DNA from: Irpex lacteus
Lineage: Eukaryota > Basidiomycota > Agaricomycetes > Polyporales > Irpicaceae
NCBI GenBank assembly: GCA_001986395.2
Contig: MQVO02000002.1
Location: 2,728,001-2,792,000, forward strand
DNA: 64,000 nucleotides
Direction: 5' to 3'
The notes beneath the pieces are model-generated. The model was not told where the DNA came from. It ran no database searches and saw only the letters and a program-made list of their open reading frames with translations. Position 1 is the first letter of the stretch. Each line of letters starts with the position of its first letter. A program made the position numbers and the translations under genes. Shown piece by piece: positions 1 through 16,250 of this stretch.

Positions 1-2022
<2,022 letters not shown>

Positions 2023-2100
2023 ACATTGTTGTGGTTTCTATATGTTTGGTATAATGCTGTATGTATATTACATCTTGTCTACGTCGCCTAGTCCATGTAA

Positions 2101-5100
2101 TCATGCTTCCTCCCATCGGAACGTGCTGTACCACCCATGATCACTCGGCCCTTCTTCCATGTTGTGTATAGTCGACTTTGACCAGTGAGTATCATGCGTG
2201 AGCCAAGCAGAAGTACCGAATAGGCTTCCCGTTGATTCGAGCAAGGCCTCAAGCGTATCCGTCATGTTCCGCATCACCTCTTGCTCGGCGAACGCATTGA
2301 CGAGGGACAGGCCAAGGGCGTGGATATCGGCTTTCTGGATCGCGAGTAATCGCTCTTGCACTTGGGTTTCTAGTACTTCTAATGCATGCCTCGCAGATGG
2401 GAGGAATTGTGGTAGTGGTTCATGTGCCTTGAACGCGTGTTGACATGCAAACAACGCGATACAAACGCATGACATCTTACAAGCATGTGTCAGCTTATGC
2501 ACATGAAGATAGCAAACAGCGATACGTACAAATTCACGTCTTTCCTTGATTACGTCAGAGACAGTAAGCTTACGGGGTATATTCTCCCTAATCTTCCGAA
2601 GGCCCGTCATTAAATCTAGCATGTTTTGCAAGAGAGACACGACGCGTTTGTAACGTCGCAGTGGTTTCTATTAGGGCCGTCAGCCTCCGGCAGGTTTGAA
2701 GAAAATCAAGCTACATACCGGTAGAAGACTAAATTCACTGTGCATCGTGGTAATGAGTGCTGACAACCGATGCAGAGCGCTTCGTATCTCGAGCTCCAGC
2801 TTGAGAGCTTTGCGTCGATTATCCCTACTCAATGTGGCTTTATCGTTGAATATTTCGCTGGAATAGACCGATTAATAATGATTTCCACTTTTGTGCGATG
2901 AATTGTCACTTACTGGCTCAAGGAAAGATAAAGGTCGGTGAGCAGTCCTAATGTACGGCTGGTATCGAAGAGAAAATAAACCTGTCATGAAATATCTTGG
3001 ACGATCAGGATCGCATACTGCTCCATAGAAGTGGACCATACGCACACGACTATGCCGCGGAAATACCAGACTGTTCATGAGAAGGGCGGCGAGCATACCC
3101 AACGAGATCATTGCAGCTCTTAGGAGGGCAAGAACTGGGAAATACTGATTAGCTAATTATGTAGTTGCAGAAAGTAAATTCGTACCAATAACAGGGCCGG
3201 TGGATATACCGCCAATGTAGCGAGCCAATACTATGGTCGGAAGTGCAACAGAGCTAGAATGATGATATCTCTTTTAGACTCACGTACTAGCTAGAATGAT
3301 GTATCGACTCGAATGCTTACGCTGGTACGGCAAATGGTCCCAGCGTCGTTTGTGTTATCAACCATGTAATAGGAATGTCCGCGGCCTAGGATGAAAGTGG
3401 GAATAATTTAGTATGGGACCAGCTATAAGACAAGCAGTAATCACCGTAACCAGCGCAACAAGCCCATACGCGTTTGTTTTGCATATGACATATGTCTTTG
3501 AGAGAGGTCAGTGAATGACATGCAAAACTGAACAATTTGCTTACGATATAGGCATATAAAGATCCGCACACGGTTCCTAGCTAGAAGACATGTTGTTGAA
3601 AGCGAGCGAGTTAGACAAACAGTGCGTGTGCTCACTATACGCAGATATCCAGTCCTCCAAGTTGCCCCAGTATTCGTCTCAAGCACCCAAAGATAGCTTT
3701 CGTGGAGGTTAGATTGGCTCACGACTGCAACGCCATGGTAGATAAACATACCTAATTGTCATCCATTGTCCGTGTACAGAGGTAAACCACTTGCAACCTA
3801 AGAACAGTAGTAATACACTATGGGCATCGGGATAGAGGAATGCCGACAAACCTAGGGAGTCACGAGGCATAAAAGCCGGGAAGGTCAATACAGCAACTCC
3901 AACGGCGGCCTTGACCGCATGCCGTAGGTGACTTGAATGCCTGACCCCTTGTAAAACCCTCCATGCTTGCAGACGCAGCTTGAAGGCCTTCCGATTGGTC
4001 CAAAATAATCCGCTCAGCTCTTGATACCAGGAACTCTTGTCCTCGCCCTCGCCATGATTAACACCTTTAGACATACGCATCATTGCAGCCTTAGCTGCAG
4101 TTTTACGAACGTCCGTTCGGTAAACCTGCTCCTTAAAACCTTGTTTAAACTCTGCCTCCCCGTATTCTGTGTTTAGATCTGGTATATCGTCCCTACTCGC
4201 AGAGTTAAGCAACACATTAGGATCATCGGAAATGAAGGAGCCTGGGGGAACGCCCAGCCACGCAAGCGTGAGATGAGGAAACCATAAGCGAGAGCGTGAG
4301 GAGTCGTATTGATCGGCGAAGCGTTGAGCGATGTTCAAGGCGACGCGCATTTCGTACGCCATCTAATCAGATCGTTCACGACTGGTAAATACAGGATTGT
4401 GTGAAGAGAACGGACCTGGAGTAAAGCGATTACTGCAAGACTACAGTTGCGAGCGTCTTGAGGTAGGTTTGCTGAGCGATCTGAATGTCGTTGATCCGCA
4501 AGACTATCCTCGAAGACCTCTCTGATAGCTTCTCGAGCGTTGTCTCGAGCGGCAACCAGCCTACTCTCCGCTTCGCGCAGGACTGTAAGTTGTAAGCTAG
4601 TCCAGCATTGTGTATCTTTCTCGTTCTCGACAGGCGAGGTAAACGGTTCTGTTGTTTTTGTACGCCTTACCCATGAAAAGAGCCGAGCAGGGGGGTCATT
4701 TTGGTGAAACGAGAGTAGGATGGTACGCTCCACACATTTTGTGGCGTTTAGTAGAGCTTCTCCTAAGACTCGTGCAGGAGTCTCAAGGACATCTGTGTAC
4801 ATATTTCTGGTAGGAAGGGGAGGGGACGGGAGTGGAGATGTCACTGTTGAGTGCAAGAATCCAGGCGGACGGCGAATGTTCTCGTGAAATTGTCCGTCCA
4901 TGCGAGGAGTCCTGTGCAACGGCATTCCCCAGGCCAGCTCCCGACGAAGGTGCTCCACGGTGCTTACAAGCGGACGAATGGACCGCACTACGAGAGTCAA
5001 TTGCGATAATAGATATGAGTTGTGAGGATGAGTACTGTCGGAAACACTCACAGCTAAGACGGCCAATACGTAGCTCAAATGCTGCTTGAGAGTAGTTATC

Positions 5101-5975
5101 GTTAAGGCGAATGGAGCGCTGTAGAAGGTCTGTCCGAAGTTTGTCGTACTCGTGTTTGTCCATTGGCGGGTCAAACGGATGAGGGAAGTTCAACGTGAGG
5201 CCAAGCTCAAGAGATCGATATATGATTGTAAAGGCGGACGCCATTTCCTGTTCGAAGTTGGTGGACGACCAGTGAAGGAGCGACATTATAAACAAAAGAG
5301 AAACAATACATATCGTCGCAGCTGATAGTGTAACCCATAGAAAGTTGCCCGACGCGGTCAATACATGCTGCAAATATCAATTAGGTGAGTATTCTAGATG
5401 CGGAGCGATGATTACTGACTGCAGGATCGCCAATGTCATTCGTCAAGATCCATATTGATACAAAACATGATATTCGAGTAGACAGTTGTAGACGTGGTAA
5501 ACGACTCTTTATAAGCCCAGCTGTAACAACAGAAAACACAGTCAGTACAGTATATTATGTCTTTCATGACATAAGAGAGTTAGTATATATGCTCACCAAA
5601 GAAACTGATGATGACAAGGAACACAGCACATGTACCACGCGACGTCGAAGAGTCATCGGGGTACTTCGACGCAATGAACTTCGCGAGTGTGGAGATCGCG
5701 ATACCCAGGAAAGCACCGAGTATATTGAGTATGGTGAGTTCGAGCTGCTGAGCAAGGCTAGCTTGAACAGAGAACACCAGTTCTTTGAGCGCGAGCACTA
5801 AGAATGCATATCTCCCCCCGAGTCTCGAGAACGGGCGTATAACAATGACTGTACAACAGAGAAACGTCGAGAGTAGTCTCGCAAGAGAGCGCTTGGAGGA
5901 AAAGACGGACGCAGCACGAGTGGCAGTTACAAACAACCTTTGCAGGATTGTTTTCGAGGACTTTGTCTGAGCCAT
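2101..5975 (-). CDS. DUF2421 / FUSC-like multi-spanning membrane protein, copy A
   Basis: A large, intron-rich gene read from 5975 down to the TGA at 2101-2103. The start is set by alignment with the neighbouring copy B: 25 residues from Met to the first shared Phe in both. The N-terminal exon (5975 to about 5590) holds several hydrophobic helices (RPFSRLGGRYAFLVLALKEL). A second membrane block lies near 5370-5270. A long soluble part follows (about 5200-4000, with AWGMPLHR, ETPARVLGEAL and WLGVPPGSFISDDPN), then a second helix bundle split over many short exons (3900-2880), and a soluble C-terminus (2640-2101). This layout fits the fungal family combining a 6-TM N-terminus, a fusaric-acid-resistance-like bundle and DUF2421 (brefeldin-A-sensitivity-related). 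Those proteins are thought to be exporters in plasma or ER membranes; the substrate is unknown. I did not confirm every splice site, so an inactivating lesion in the short middle exons cannot be ruled out. Confidence 0.85.
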
Positions 5976-6229
5976 TACGCTTCGAGGAGGACTGCTAGAT
6001 AGCAGGAGAGCGAGAGTAGAGATCAAGAGTCGTGGAGTGCATGGTCAAACTATGCCATGATATATACGGTACTTGCTCCGACAATCCGAACCCCTCTCCT
6101 CCGAAAGCAATTAGCGCCACAGGCCTAAGTACCCCTGACGTTTGATCCGTTCTATCCATGAGTCCAACGTAAAATACATCATGTGTGAAGTAAACCAGGA
6201 TACATCTCAGCTCCGTAATCATTCGTTCA

Positions 6230-9200
6230 CTACACCTCCTCCTCCCATCGTAGAGTACTAAACCACCCATGGTCAGTAAGCCCTTCGTCATGATTGTTGA
6301 GTGTTGTTTTGGACCAGATGGTATCATGAGTGAGCCACGCCGATGTACCGAACAGGCTCCCAGTGGATTCCAACAGGGCTTCCAATGTATCAACGACGTT
6401 ACGCATCACCTCCTGCTCGGCAAAGGCGTTCACTAGCGATAGGCGGAGAGCGTGGATATCGTCCTTGTGAGCTGAGAGGATGCGTTCTTGCACCTGGCTA
6501 TCTAATGCTTCAAGCGCGTGCCTCGCAGATGGCAGGAACTGGGGCAGCGGTTCATGTGCTTTGAACGCATGTTGACACGCAAAGAGGGCGAGGCAAACGC
6601 AGGACATCTACGGAGATTGTTAGAGAGAAGAAAGACGTAGTGTCTTACGTACGTACAAGTTCACGTCTCTCCTTTATCACATCAGTGACTGTAAGTTTAC
6701 GCGGGATATTCTCTCTGATCTTCCGGAGACCAGTGAGTAGATCCAACATATTTTGCAGAAGAGAAACCAGCCGTTTGTATCGTCGCAAGGGTTTCTGGTC
6801 ATTGTCATTAGTAATAGTTCGCTTGGGAACGATATAAAATACTTACTGGCATTAGGCTGAACTCGCTTTGCATTGTGATGATGAGTGCGGATAGTCGATG
6901 CAAGGCGTTCCGCACTTCAAGCTCCAGCTTCAAGGCCTTTCGTCGACTCTCCCGACTGAGCGTCACTCGGTCATTGAACATCTCACTACGAGTAATTGTT
7001 AAAGATTTGTTATGTGTAGAAGGGCACAGTGCACTCACTGGCTCAAAGACAGATAGAGATCTGTGAGTAGTCCAAGTGTTCGACTTGTATCAAATAGGAA
7101 GTACACCTACGTATGAAACCGGTAAGCTTTGTACACCTCGATGAGTTACGTGAGTGAACTTACGCGACTATGGCGCGGAAACACGAGACTATTCATCAGA
7201 AGGGCTGTGATCATACCCAGCGAAATCATTGCAGCTCGTAGCAATGACAAAACTGCAATTTTGGTCTCAGGGTGAGGTTCTTGAAGATATTGCATGAATC
7301 CTTACTGATAACAGGTCCGGCTTGTGGACCAACGATATATCTGGCGAGTAGAACAGGCGGGATAGCAATGGACCTAGTGGCATATAGAAATCAATATCAA
7401 CATCTGGCTATAACGGGTAGGCATTAAACATACGCAGGCACTGCGAGAGGCCCAAGGTTCTTCTCGGTAATAAGCCAGGTTATTGGGATATCCGCAGCCT
7501 ATAGTAAAGGTGAGAAATGACTTTAGTATTGCAGACTTTTGCTTACAGTGACCATGGTGACAAGACCATATGCATTGGTGTTACATATAAGATACGCCTA
7601 GGAGATGCGTTTAGTTTCATGCCGCTCTATAACGTCAAGTCACTGACAATGTAAGCGTAAAGCGAGCCACAACATGTCCCGAGCTGACCATTCGCGAAAT
7701 GTCATTAGTCGGTTGGCAATATCGCTGTTAATTAGCGACTCACAATACGCAAATAGCCTACTCTCCAGGTTGCACCTGTGTTTGTTTCTAATACCCAAAG
7801 ATAACTGCAGTGCGTTTAAAAGTCGCGTCCTTCGGACCAGAGTGGTTTCCATACCTGATAGTTGCCCATTGACCGTGCACAGATGCAAACCATTTGCAAG
7901 CTGATAAGAATTATGAGCCCACACCCAAACTGCCAGCACGCATTCCAACGACCCACCTGCAGAATCGGCCGGAAGAAAAGCCGGAAAAGCCAAGATAGCG
8001 ACGCCAACGGCCGCCTTGAGCGCGTGTCGCAGATGACTCGAATTCTTGGTCGCCTGCATAAACCTCCAAGCACGAATGCGGAACTTGAGTGCCTTGCGAC
8101 TTGTCCAGAAGCTCTTACTGAAACCGCGCAGCCAGCTATGTTTCGTATCACCGTCTGGAGCATGAGACTTTGTTTTCGAAAGGTTCAATATAGCGGTCTT
8201 TGCAGCGGACTTCCTGACGTCGACGCGGTAAACTTGCTCTTGCAGACCTTGCTTGAACTCACCTTCACCGAAATCGGTGCTCATGTCGGGAATGTTTTCT
8301 TGGCTGGCAGAGCTCAGGAGAGCGTTGGGATCGTCGGAAATGAAGGAACCTGGAGGTACACCCAGCCATGCGAGAGACACGCGAGGGAACCATAGTCGAG
8401 GACTGGAGGAGTCGTATTTATGGGCGAACCGCTGGGCGATCTGAAGTGCCAACCGGATCTCGTGCGCCATCTATAAGAAGTTTGGCATAGATTTACCTTG
8501 ATACATAAGCGAGAAACGCACCTGGAGAAGGGCAATCATCGCTAGACTACAGTTTCTTGCTTCTTGAGGAAGCCTTGTCGTAATATCATAATTTCGTTCT
8601 CCCATGGCGTCATTGAACACTTCTTGGATCGCTTTTTGAGCACTATCCCTGGCAGCTACCAACCTGCTCTCCGCCTCATGCAGAGCAGCGAGTTGTGAGG
8701 TCGTCCAGCCATTCATCGGTTTGACATCATCGGACGTCGTTGAACCGACATCGGTCCTAGATGAACGATGTGACCATGAAAGGAGTCGAGGAGGAGGGTC
8801 GTTCTGGTGGAAAGCGAGAATGATGGTACGCTCTACACATTTCGTAGCGTGAAGTAGAGCATCTCCAAGGACACGCGCTGGAGTTTCTAAAGCTTCGGTG
8901 TATAGATTTCTCGTCCGCAACGGGGGAGAGGGTATTGGGGAATTTAATATAGATGGTAAAGGGGTATTAACGGCAGACGGTATGGGGGAAGTCACTGCAG
9001 AAGGTACGGGGGAGGTCACTGCAGAGGGCGGGAGTCCTGGGGGGCGTCTGACGTTCTCGTGGACGTGTCCACGGGAGCGGGAGCTCCTGTGGAGAGGCAT
9101 TCCCCACGCCAATTCGCGTCGAAGATGCTCTACGGTTCCAACGAAAGGGCGAATACACCGTACTACGAAAATTACATCATTGGCACGTTCAAAGGGATAT

Positions 9201-10146
9201 GCAATGCTTGGAAAAACTCACGGCTCAACCGACCAATGCGTAGCTCGAACGCTGCCTGAGAGTAACTATCGTTCAGCTTCACAGAGCGTTGCAATAACTC
9301 TGTTCTAAGAGTATCATATTCCTGTCTGTCGACCGGAGGGTCATATGGGTGAGGGAAAGTCAAGGACAAGCCAAGCTCGAGAGACCGATGAATAGTAGCG
9401 AACGCCGACGCCATTTCGCGTTCAAAATTAGTTGAGGTCCAGTGGAGAAGAGACATGACGAATAGCAGCGAAAATATGCATATTACGGCCGCTGAAAGGG
9501 TAATCCATAGGAAATTAGCAGAGGCGTCCAATACACGCTATGGCAATGTCCATTAGCGTAAAGCTGCAAAATTCGAGTAAACACGCACTGTACGATCCCC
9601 AATATCATTGGTCAAAATCCAGATAGACACAAAACAGGATATTCGGGTAGACAGCTGTAGGCGTGGTAGTCGACTTTTGAGAAGCCCAGCTGGAGGTACA
9701 AGTAACAAGACCTTCAAGTCAGTGCCTTGTGCAAATTACCATCAATCTTTAGACCGATTCGACTGACCAAAGAAACTGATGATGACCAGGAACACGGCGC
9801 ATGTCGCTCTTGCGGTGGCAGTGTCGCCAGGGTACATCGCCGCTATAAATTTTGCAAGAGTCGATATGGCGATGCCAAGAAAAGCACCGAGGATGTTGAG
9901 CACGGTGAGCTCGAGCTGCTGGGCCAGACTGGCTTGAACTGAAAACACGAGTTCTTTGAGGACGAGCACGAGAAATGCATATTTTCCACCTAGACGAGAG
10001 AACGGCCGTACGACGACGACTATGCAGCAGAGAGCAGTCGAAAGATATCTTGCAAGGGTGCGTTTGGAGGTGAAAGCGGAGGCATTTTTGGCTAGAGTAG
10101 ACAGGAGACTTTGCATCGCCGCCCTAGAGCGCATTGTCAGCGACAT
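6230..10146 (-). CDS. DUF2421 / FUSC-like multi-spanning membrane protein, copy B
   Basis: Tandem paralogue of copy A in the same orientation, with its start 4.17 kb from A's start. It begins at Met 10146 and ends at TAG 6230-6232. The N-terminal membrane exon (10146-9775) matches A closely (VRPFSRLGGKYAFLVLVLKE). The soluble middle part (9112-8471) is longer, with extra Pro/Ser/Thr repeats of the type TSPVPSAVTSPIPSAV that A lacks. The FUSC-like block starts MAHEIRLALQIAQRFAHKYD near 8470. The C-terminal 125 residues (6607-6230) are about 80% identical to A by eye, including GSLFGTSAWLTHDT and HGW. The exon layout is the same in both, so the duplication was of genomic DNA, not a retrocopy. 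The two copies probably export small molecules; the sequence does not show whether they share a substrate. Confidence 0.86.
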
Positions 10147-10351
10147 TCCGCTAGGGCACTGCTATGGCTTGGCAGGGTCGTAGAGCAGATAGAGGTCGGT
10201 TTGTAGAGGCCTCGGGAGCACCAGCAGCATGACAGAGATGGGCGTAGTGGTCAAGAGGCAAGCCACTCCTGACAAACTTTGACAAGACGCGAGTGTAAAC
10301 CATACTCCTGTCTCCAACATGTCCCGTTAGGCGCCGTCCATCTTGCCTGCG

Positions 10352-10708
10352 GATAAATGAGGACCCCTGACAATGCGCCTAGAGGCCAGTTTGCCGACCC
10401 GGACAAAATCAACGAGTTTTGGGACCTGAGGCCAGTTTCATCCGGACATATTTTGACCTCAGAGGGGGGGTAGGCCAGTTTGTGTCCGGACATAATGGGT
10501 TCGGCGACCCCGGCGGCTCCGGAAGCAGTGAGCGCCAAAGTGCCCCCGTGGCCAAAATTTCCCAATTGGGAAGTTTAGCGCTCCAGAAAACGGCCCAAGG
10601 CCAGTTTCATCCGGACATATTTCGTCAAGCCTTCGACTCGCCATCCGGACATATTTTATAGGCGCTCAAACTGGCCTCTAGGCGTATTGTCAGGGGTCCT
10701 GATAAATG
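10352..10708. mobile_element. 341-bp MITE with 34-bp TIRs and 8-bp target-site duplication
   Basis: The element spans 10360-10700. Its ends are inverted repeats of 34 bp (10360-10393 and 10667-10700) with one mismatch. They start AGGACCCCTGACAAT and continue to GAGGCCAGTTTG. The octamer GATAAATG is directly repeated immediately outside both ends (10352-10359 and 10701-10708). No transposase can be encoded. The 8-bp duplication fits the hAT superfamily, but the long TIR is not decisive. The interior carries four copies of TCCGGACATA (10441, 10485, 10610, 10644), several preceded by GGCCAGTTT, so the interior repeats part of the TIR. It sits in the gap between the start of copy B and the end of the GalT gene and interrupts neither. 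Confidence 0.88.
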
Positions 10709-10873
10709 GCATACCACCGCCTCGATCTTGCATGATGCTCCGGGAAGGAGTCGAGACTCTGTGCGATGATTCAGCCCAGTGTACATCGTGCTTCTCATTG
10801 GTCTTTACATGTCTAGTTAATAATCGTACAACAAAACTCTATCATTAAAGCCATGCAAGCTTGCCGTCTTGGT

Positions 10874-12214
10874 CTATGCATCCTCACGATCCATGTAATG
10901 CGTGGTGGGGAGCCCCCGGAGGCGAACAGCTGCTTGCTCAGCAGTCAAATCTCGTTGGGGTTCTGCCATTAACTCGAAGCTGCGTATTTGTCAGGCACGG
11001 CGTGCTGTGTGAGTATGGGGTCATGCTCACCCTACGAGAAACTTGCGGATACTGGCACTTCGCAGCAATGGTGGAGCAAAATGCAGGTGGAGGTGAGCGA
11101 TATCGCCTTCTTCTGCGAGCTCGGGGTTGATAGAAGGAAGAGGGCGTTGATGTATTCCCATCGAGTACGCAAAGGAGCACGAGAACAAGTTGTCGTACCG
11201 CTTCGTGACGACCGACAGTGCATCTGCAAAAGATGCTTTCTCTTCGGGAGTCAAATGTAAGATAGAGGGTATGTGTCGCTTATACGGGAGAACTGCATTG
11301 CAGTGATGAGTAACGGCAGGGTACATCCCGGGTAGGGCTACGTACGCAGTATCTCGAATGGCCAGATAGCCCACCAAGGAACCAGAGCCACCCAGTGTTC
11401 GTTCTTGTGGACCACTCGCCCTTCCTCAAGAGGTACTCCGACTTCGAAATGTGCGTATTCACACAGAAGACATGGGCGACCTTCGTGACCTCTGGGTGCG
11501 TCGGAAGGGGTGTTATCTTCGAGTGAGTACTTTGCCAGATTCGCGAGTTCGGTGGCAGGCAGAGTAGGAATGGTAGAAAGCGACCAGACTTGCCCGTGGG
11601 GATGAGGATTGGAACAGCCCATCATTGCACCCTTGTTCTATCGGCCGAGTTTACTATCGTCCATGATAAAATGCAGCAAGGGCGTACCTCGAAAATTTGA
11701 ACATAGCCGATCCCCTCCTGCGTCCCTCGTTTCTTATATACCTTGCACCACTCTTCAATCACCTTCTCAATATCGGACAGCGGGAGCCTAGCCAGTGTAA
11801 GGTCATGTCTCCGATGAAAAGTGAGCACATCGCAGCCGCCTTGCACAGGCTCGGTCTTGAGCAGTGGATGTGGAGCTGGAGGTGCTACAGGGCCCGGAGG
11901 TGGTAGCACTGCAGCATAATCGTTCTCAAAGACGAAGATCTGCTCGTAGTCTGGGTTTTGTGCACCGCCGGCACGCTGGTTTCCTGGGCACAAGTAGCAC
12001 TTGGGGTCGTACTGGGGTAAGTTGGATGGCTGGGGCGGCTCCGTTTGGCCTTGCCAAGGTCTCTTCATGCGATGGGGTGATACGAGTGTGTACTCATTTG
12101 TGAGAGGGTTTACTGCAAGATCGATATGAGTGTGAGGCTTGAACAGTGGGAAATAGGCATTGACTGACGTCTGCGGTGAGGGTGCGAGGTTGGATCAAAG
12201 GTGATCTCAGCCAT
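10874..12214 (-). CDS. GAL7: galactose-1-phosphate uridylyltransferase
   Basis: Second enzyme of the Leloir pathway: exchanges galactose-1-phosphate with UDP-glucose to give UDP-galactose and glucose-1-phosphate in the cytosol. The start is MAEITFDPTSHPHRR (Met 12214), followed after an intron by LNPLTNEYTLVSPHRMKRPW. Zn-binding CYLC appears in exon 2. The active-site HPHGQVW (nucleophilic His, about 11594-11605) follows the intron at about 11640-11690. A third intron separates WPFEI from LLPYKRH. The last intron leads to FELMAEPQRDLTAEQAA, and the gene stops with TAG at 10874-10876. The family signature is complete and the length (about 370 residues) is normal. An upstream in-frame Met exists at 12349, but MAEITFDP matches usual family starts. 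It is transcribed away from the DDX41-like gene, sharing about 160 bp of promoter. Confidence 0.96.
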
Positions 12215-12376
12215 CTCTTCGCTGTGAAGACCTTGGTCGTCGTGGTACAAGAGAAAATTTGCTTCGGGGAGAGGCCATGGTGGTCGTCTGGGTAGAAAAG
12301 TTGAAGCTCTCTGCGGACCGCCGGTACGAGTCTGGACACTGCTTGCCACCTGACCACCACCATCTCAACATCCGCA
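12215..12376. promoter_or_regulatory. Shared divergent promoter between GalT and DDX41-like genes
   Basis: Only 162 bp separate the two start codons, so initiation signals of both genes must lie here or inside the 5' UTRs. I see no clear TATA box. That is an inference from spacing only. Confidence 0.55.
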
Positions 12377-14713
<2,337 letters not shown>

Positions 14714-14997
14714 TTCAGATCGTGTATTATCGTGCTATGTACTATATCATGTTGCCTTCCAAGGCGCGAGTTGGTTATTTGGCATCTTATTCACTATGTA
14801 TGCCAAGGGGAGCGTGCCATTGCATCGTGTCAGTTATCTCCAGGGCGGACAGGACGCAGTAAACATCCGTACCTCAAAATCCTCGTCTCTGCTGCCGTAA
14901 CCGACTAGCGGAGTTAAGGTTACTTGCATACATCAAAGACGGTATGCCGACCTGAGCTCTGTTGTACTCGTTATTTCACGTTTAGGGATCTGAAGTC

Positions 14998-16190
14998 ATG
15001 GCCATGATGACATCCGTTTCGGGAAGAGTGGGCTTTGTGGCGCTGCTGGTGCTACTCTCCGCATTCATGCTTGCCACCCTCACACAGACAGGCCGGACTG
15101 CACTCAAACTCACCCATCGCCCTGTACAACGTCTAGCTCAACGGCACTCGCACTTTCACAAGATTATATCCAGTCCTCATATGTCTCAACAACCTAAGGT
15201 CCTGTCGAAGGAGGATCTGTCACCTGCGGATGCGAAGTAGGTTCTTTACGCCTGACTGATGGCGTTCTTCGGATACTATGGAATTCCTTCGTAGATGGGT
15301 CACGTTGAAGAAGATACACTGGAGCGACCCCGATGGTAAAGAGAGAGTATGGGAGTCTGCTGAGCGTACGACGAGAGGCTCTTCTGGGATTGATGGTACG
15401 TAGCCACCTACTGTTCTCACTCTTCGTTAACCCTCTGGCGAACTAGCTGTCGCTGTACTTGCCATTTTGCGTTCGGAGACCAACGCATTTCCCATCTCGA
15501 CTGTTATCATCGAACAGTATCGTCCACCAGTGAACGCGTTTGTAGTTGGTACGTCATTCTCTTGAGTGGGCACATTGCCGTTATTCTCACCGACTTGCAC
15601 GCCACAGAGCTTCCCGCAGGTACGCGAACTGAGATAGGTCACAAATACCAGGGTAATAATAGATGCCACAGGTTTAATAGATAATGGCGAGACCGCCGAA
15701 CAAGCAGCAATTCGAGAATTAGAAGAGGAAACAGGATACAAGGCGCAGAAGGTCATTGAAAGTTCTCCAATGATTGTTGCTGACCCTGGTACGTGAATAC
15801 ACTCGTTTCGAGATCCTACCACTGCTCACAGGAGGAGTATAGGCATGACCAACGCCAACATGAAGTTGGTCGTCGTTGACGTCCCGTTTCCGGACAAATT
15901 GGAAGTATACGATCAGAAGTTGGATGCGGGCGAGTTCATAACTAGGAGGGTAGTGGAGCTTAGTAAACTCTCAGAAGAATTCAAAGGTGAGATGAGTTTC
16001 GTTTGTTCGATATCATGACTTAACGAGTTCCGGGAAATCACAGAGTACGAACGCAAGGTGAGACGTTTCGCTACGAAGCGTTGCACCTGAGCTGATCTCG
16101 TCTATCCAGGGGTTCACGATCGACGCGAAGCTCGCTCACTTTGCTCACGGGTATGATACTGCAAGAAAGTTAAGCATCGGGAACTTGTAA
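14998..16190 (+). CDS. NUDIX hydrolase, ADP-ribose pyrophosphatase type
   Basis: Hydrolyses ADP-ribose or related nucleoside-diphosphate sugars to AMP and a sugar phosphate. The NUDIX box is complete at about 15670-15745: [11 protein letters not shown] then [12 protein letters not shown], matching Gx5Ex7REUxEExGU. Upstream, [19 protein letters not shown] is the typical strand preceding the box in the NUDT5/YSA1 group. Exons continue through [18 protein letters not shown] and end KLSIGNL-TAA (16188-16190). The first exon encodes a hydrophobic segment followed by basic residues ([17 protein letters not shown]) before [13 protein letters not shown] at 15181. Either a membrane or mitochondrial leader is present, or translation starts at the second Met for a cytosolic form. 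The gene ends 60 bp from the convergent SDA1 gene. Confidence 0.92.
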
Positions 16191-16250
16191 AAGGTAATAA
16201 ACAATACAATATGCACATGTACTATACGCCACGTAGACGGAAAATCAACC

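Noticed and set aside
15427..15822. 131-codon minus-strand frame
   Set aside because: Antisense of the NUDIX exons and introns.
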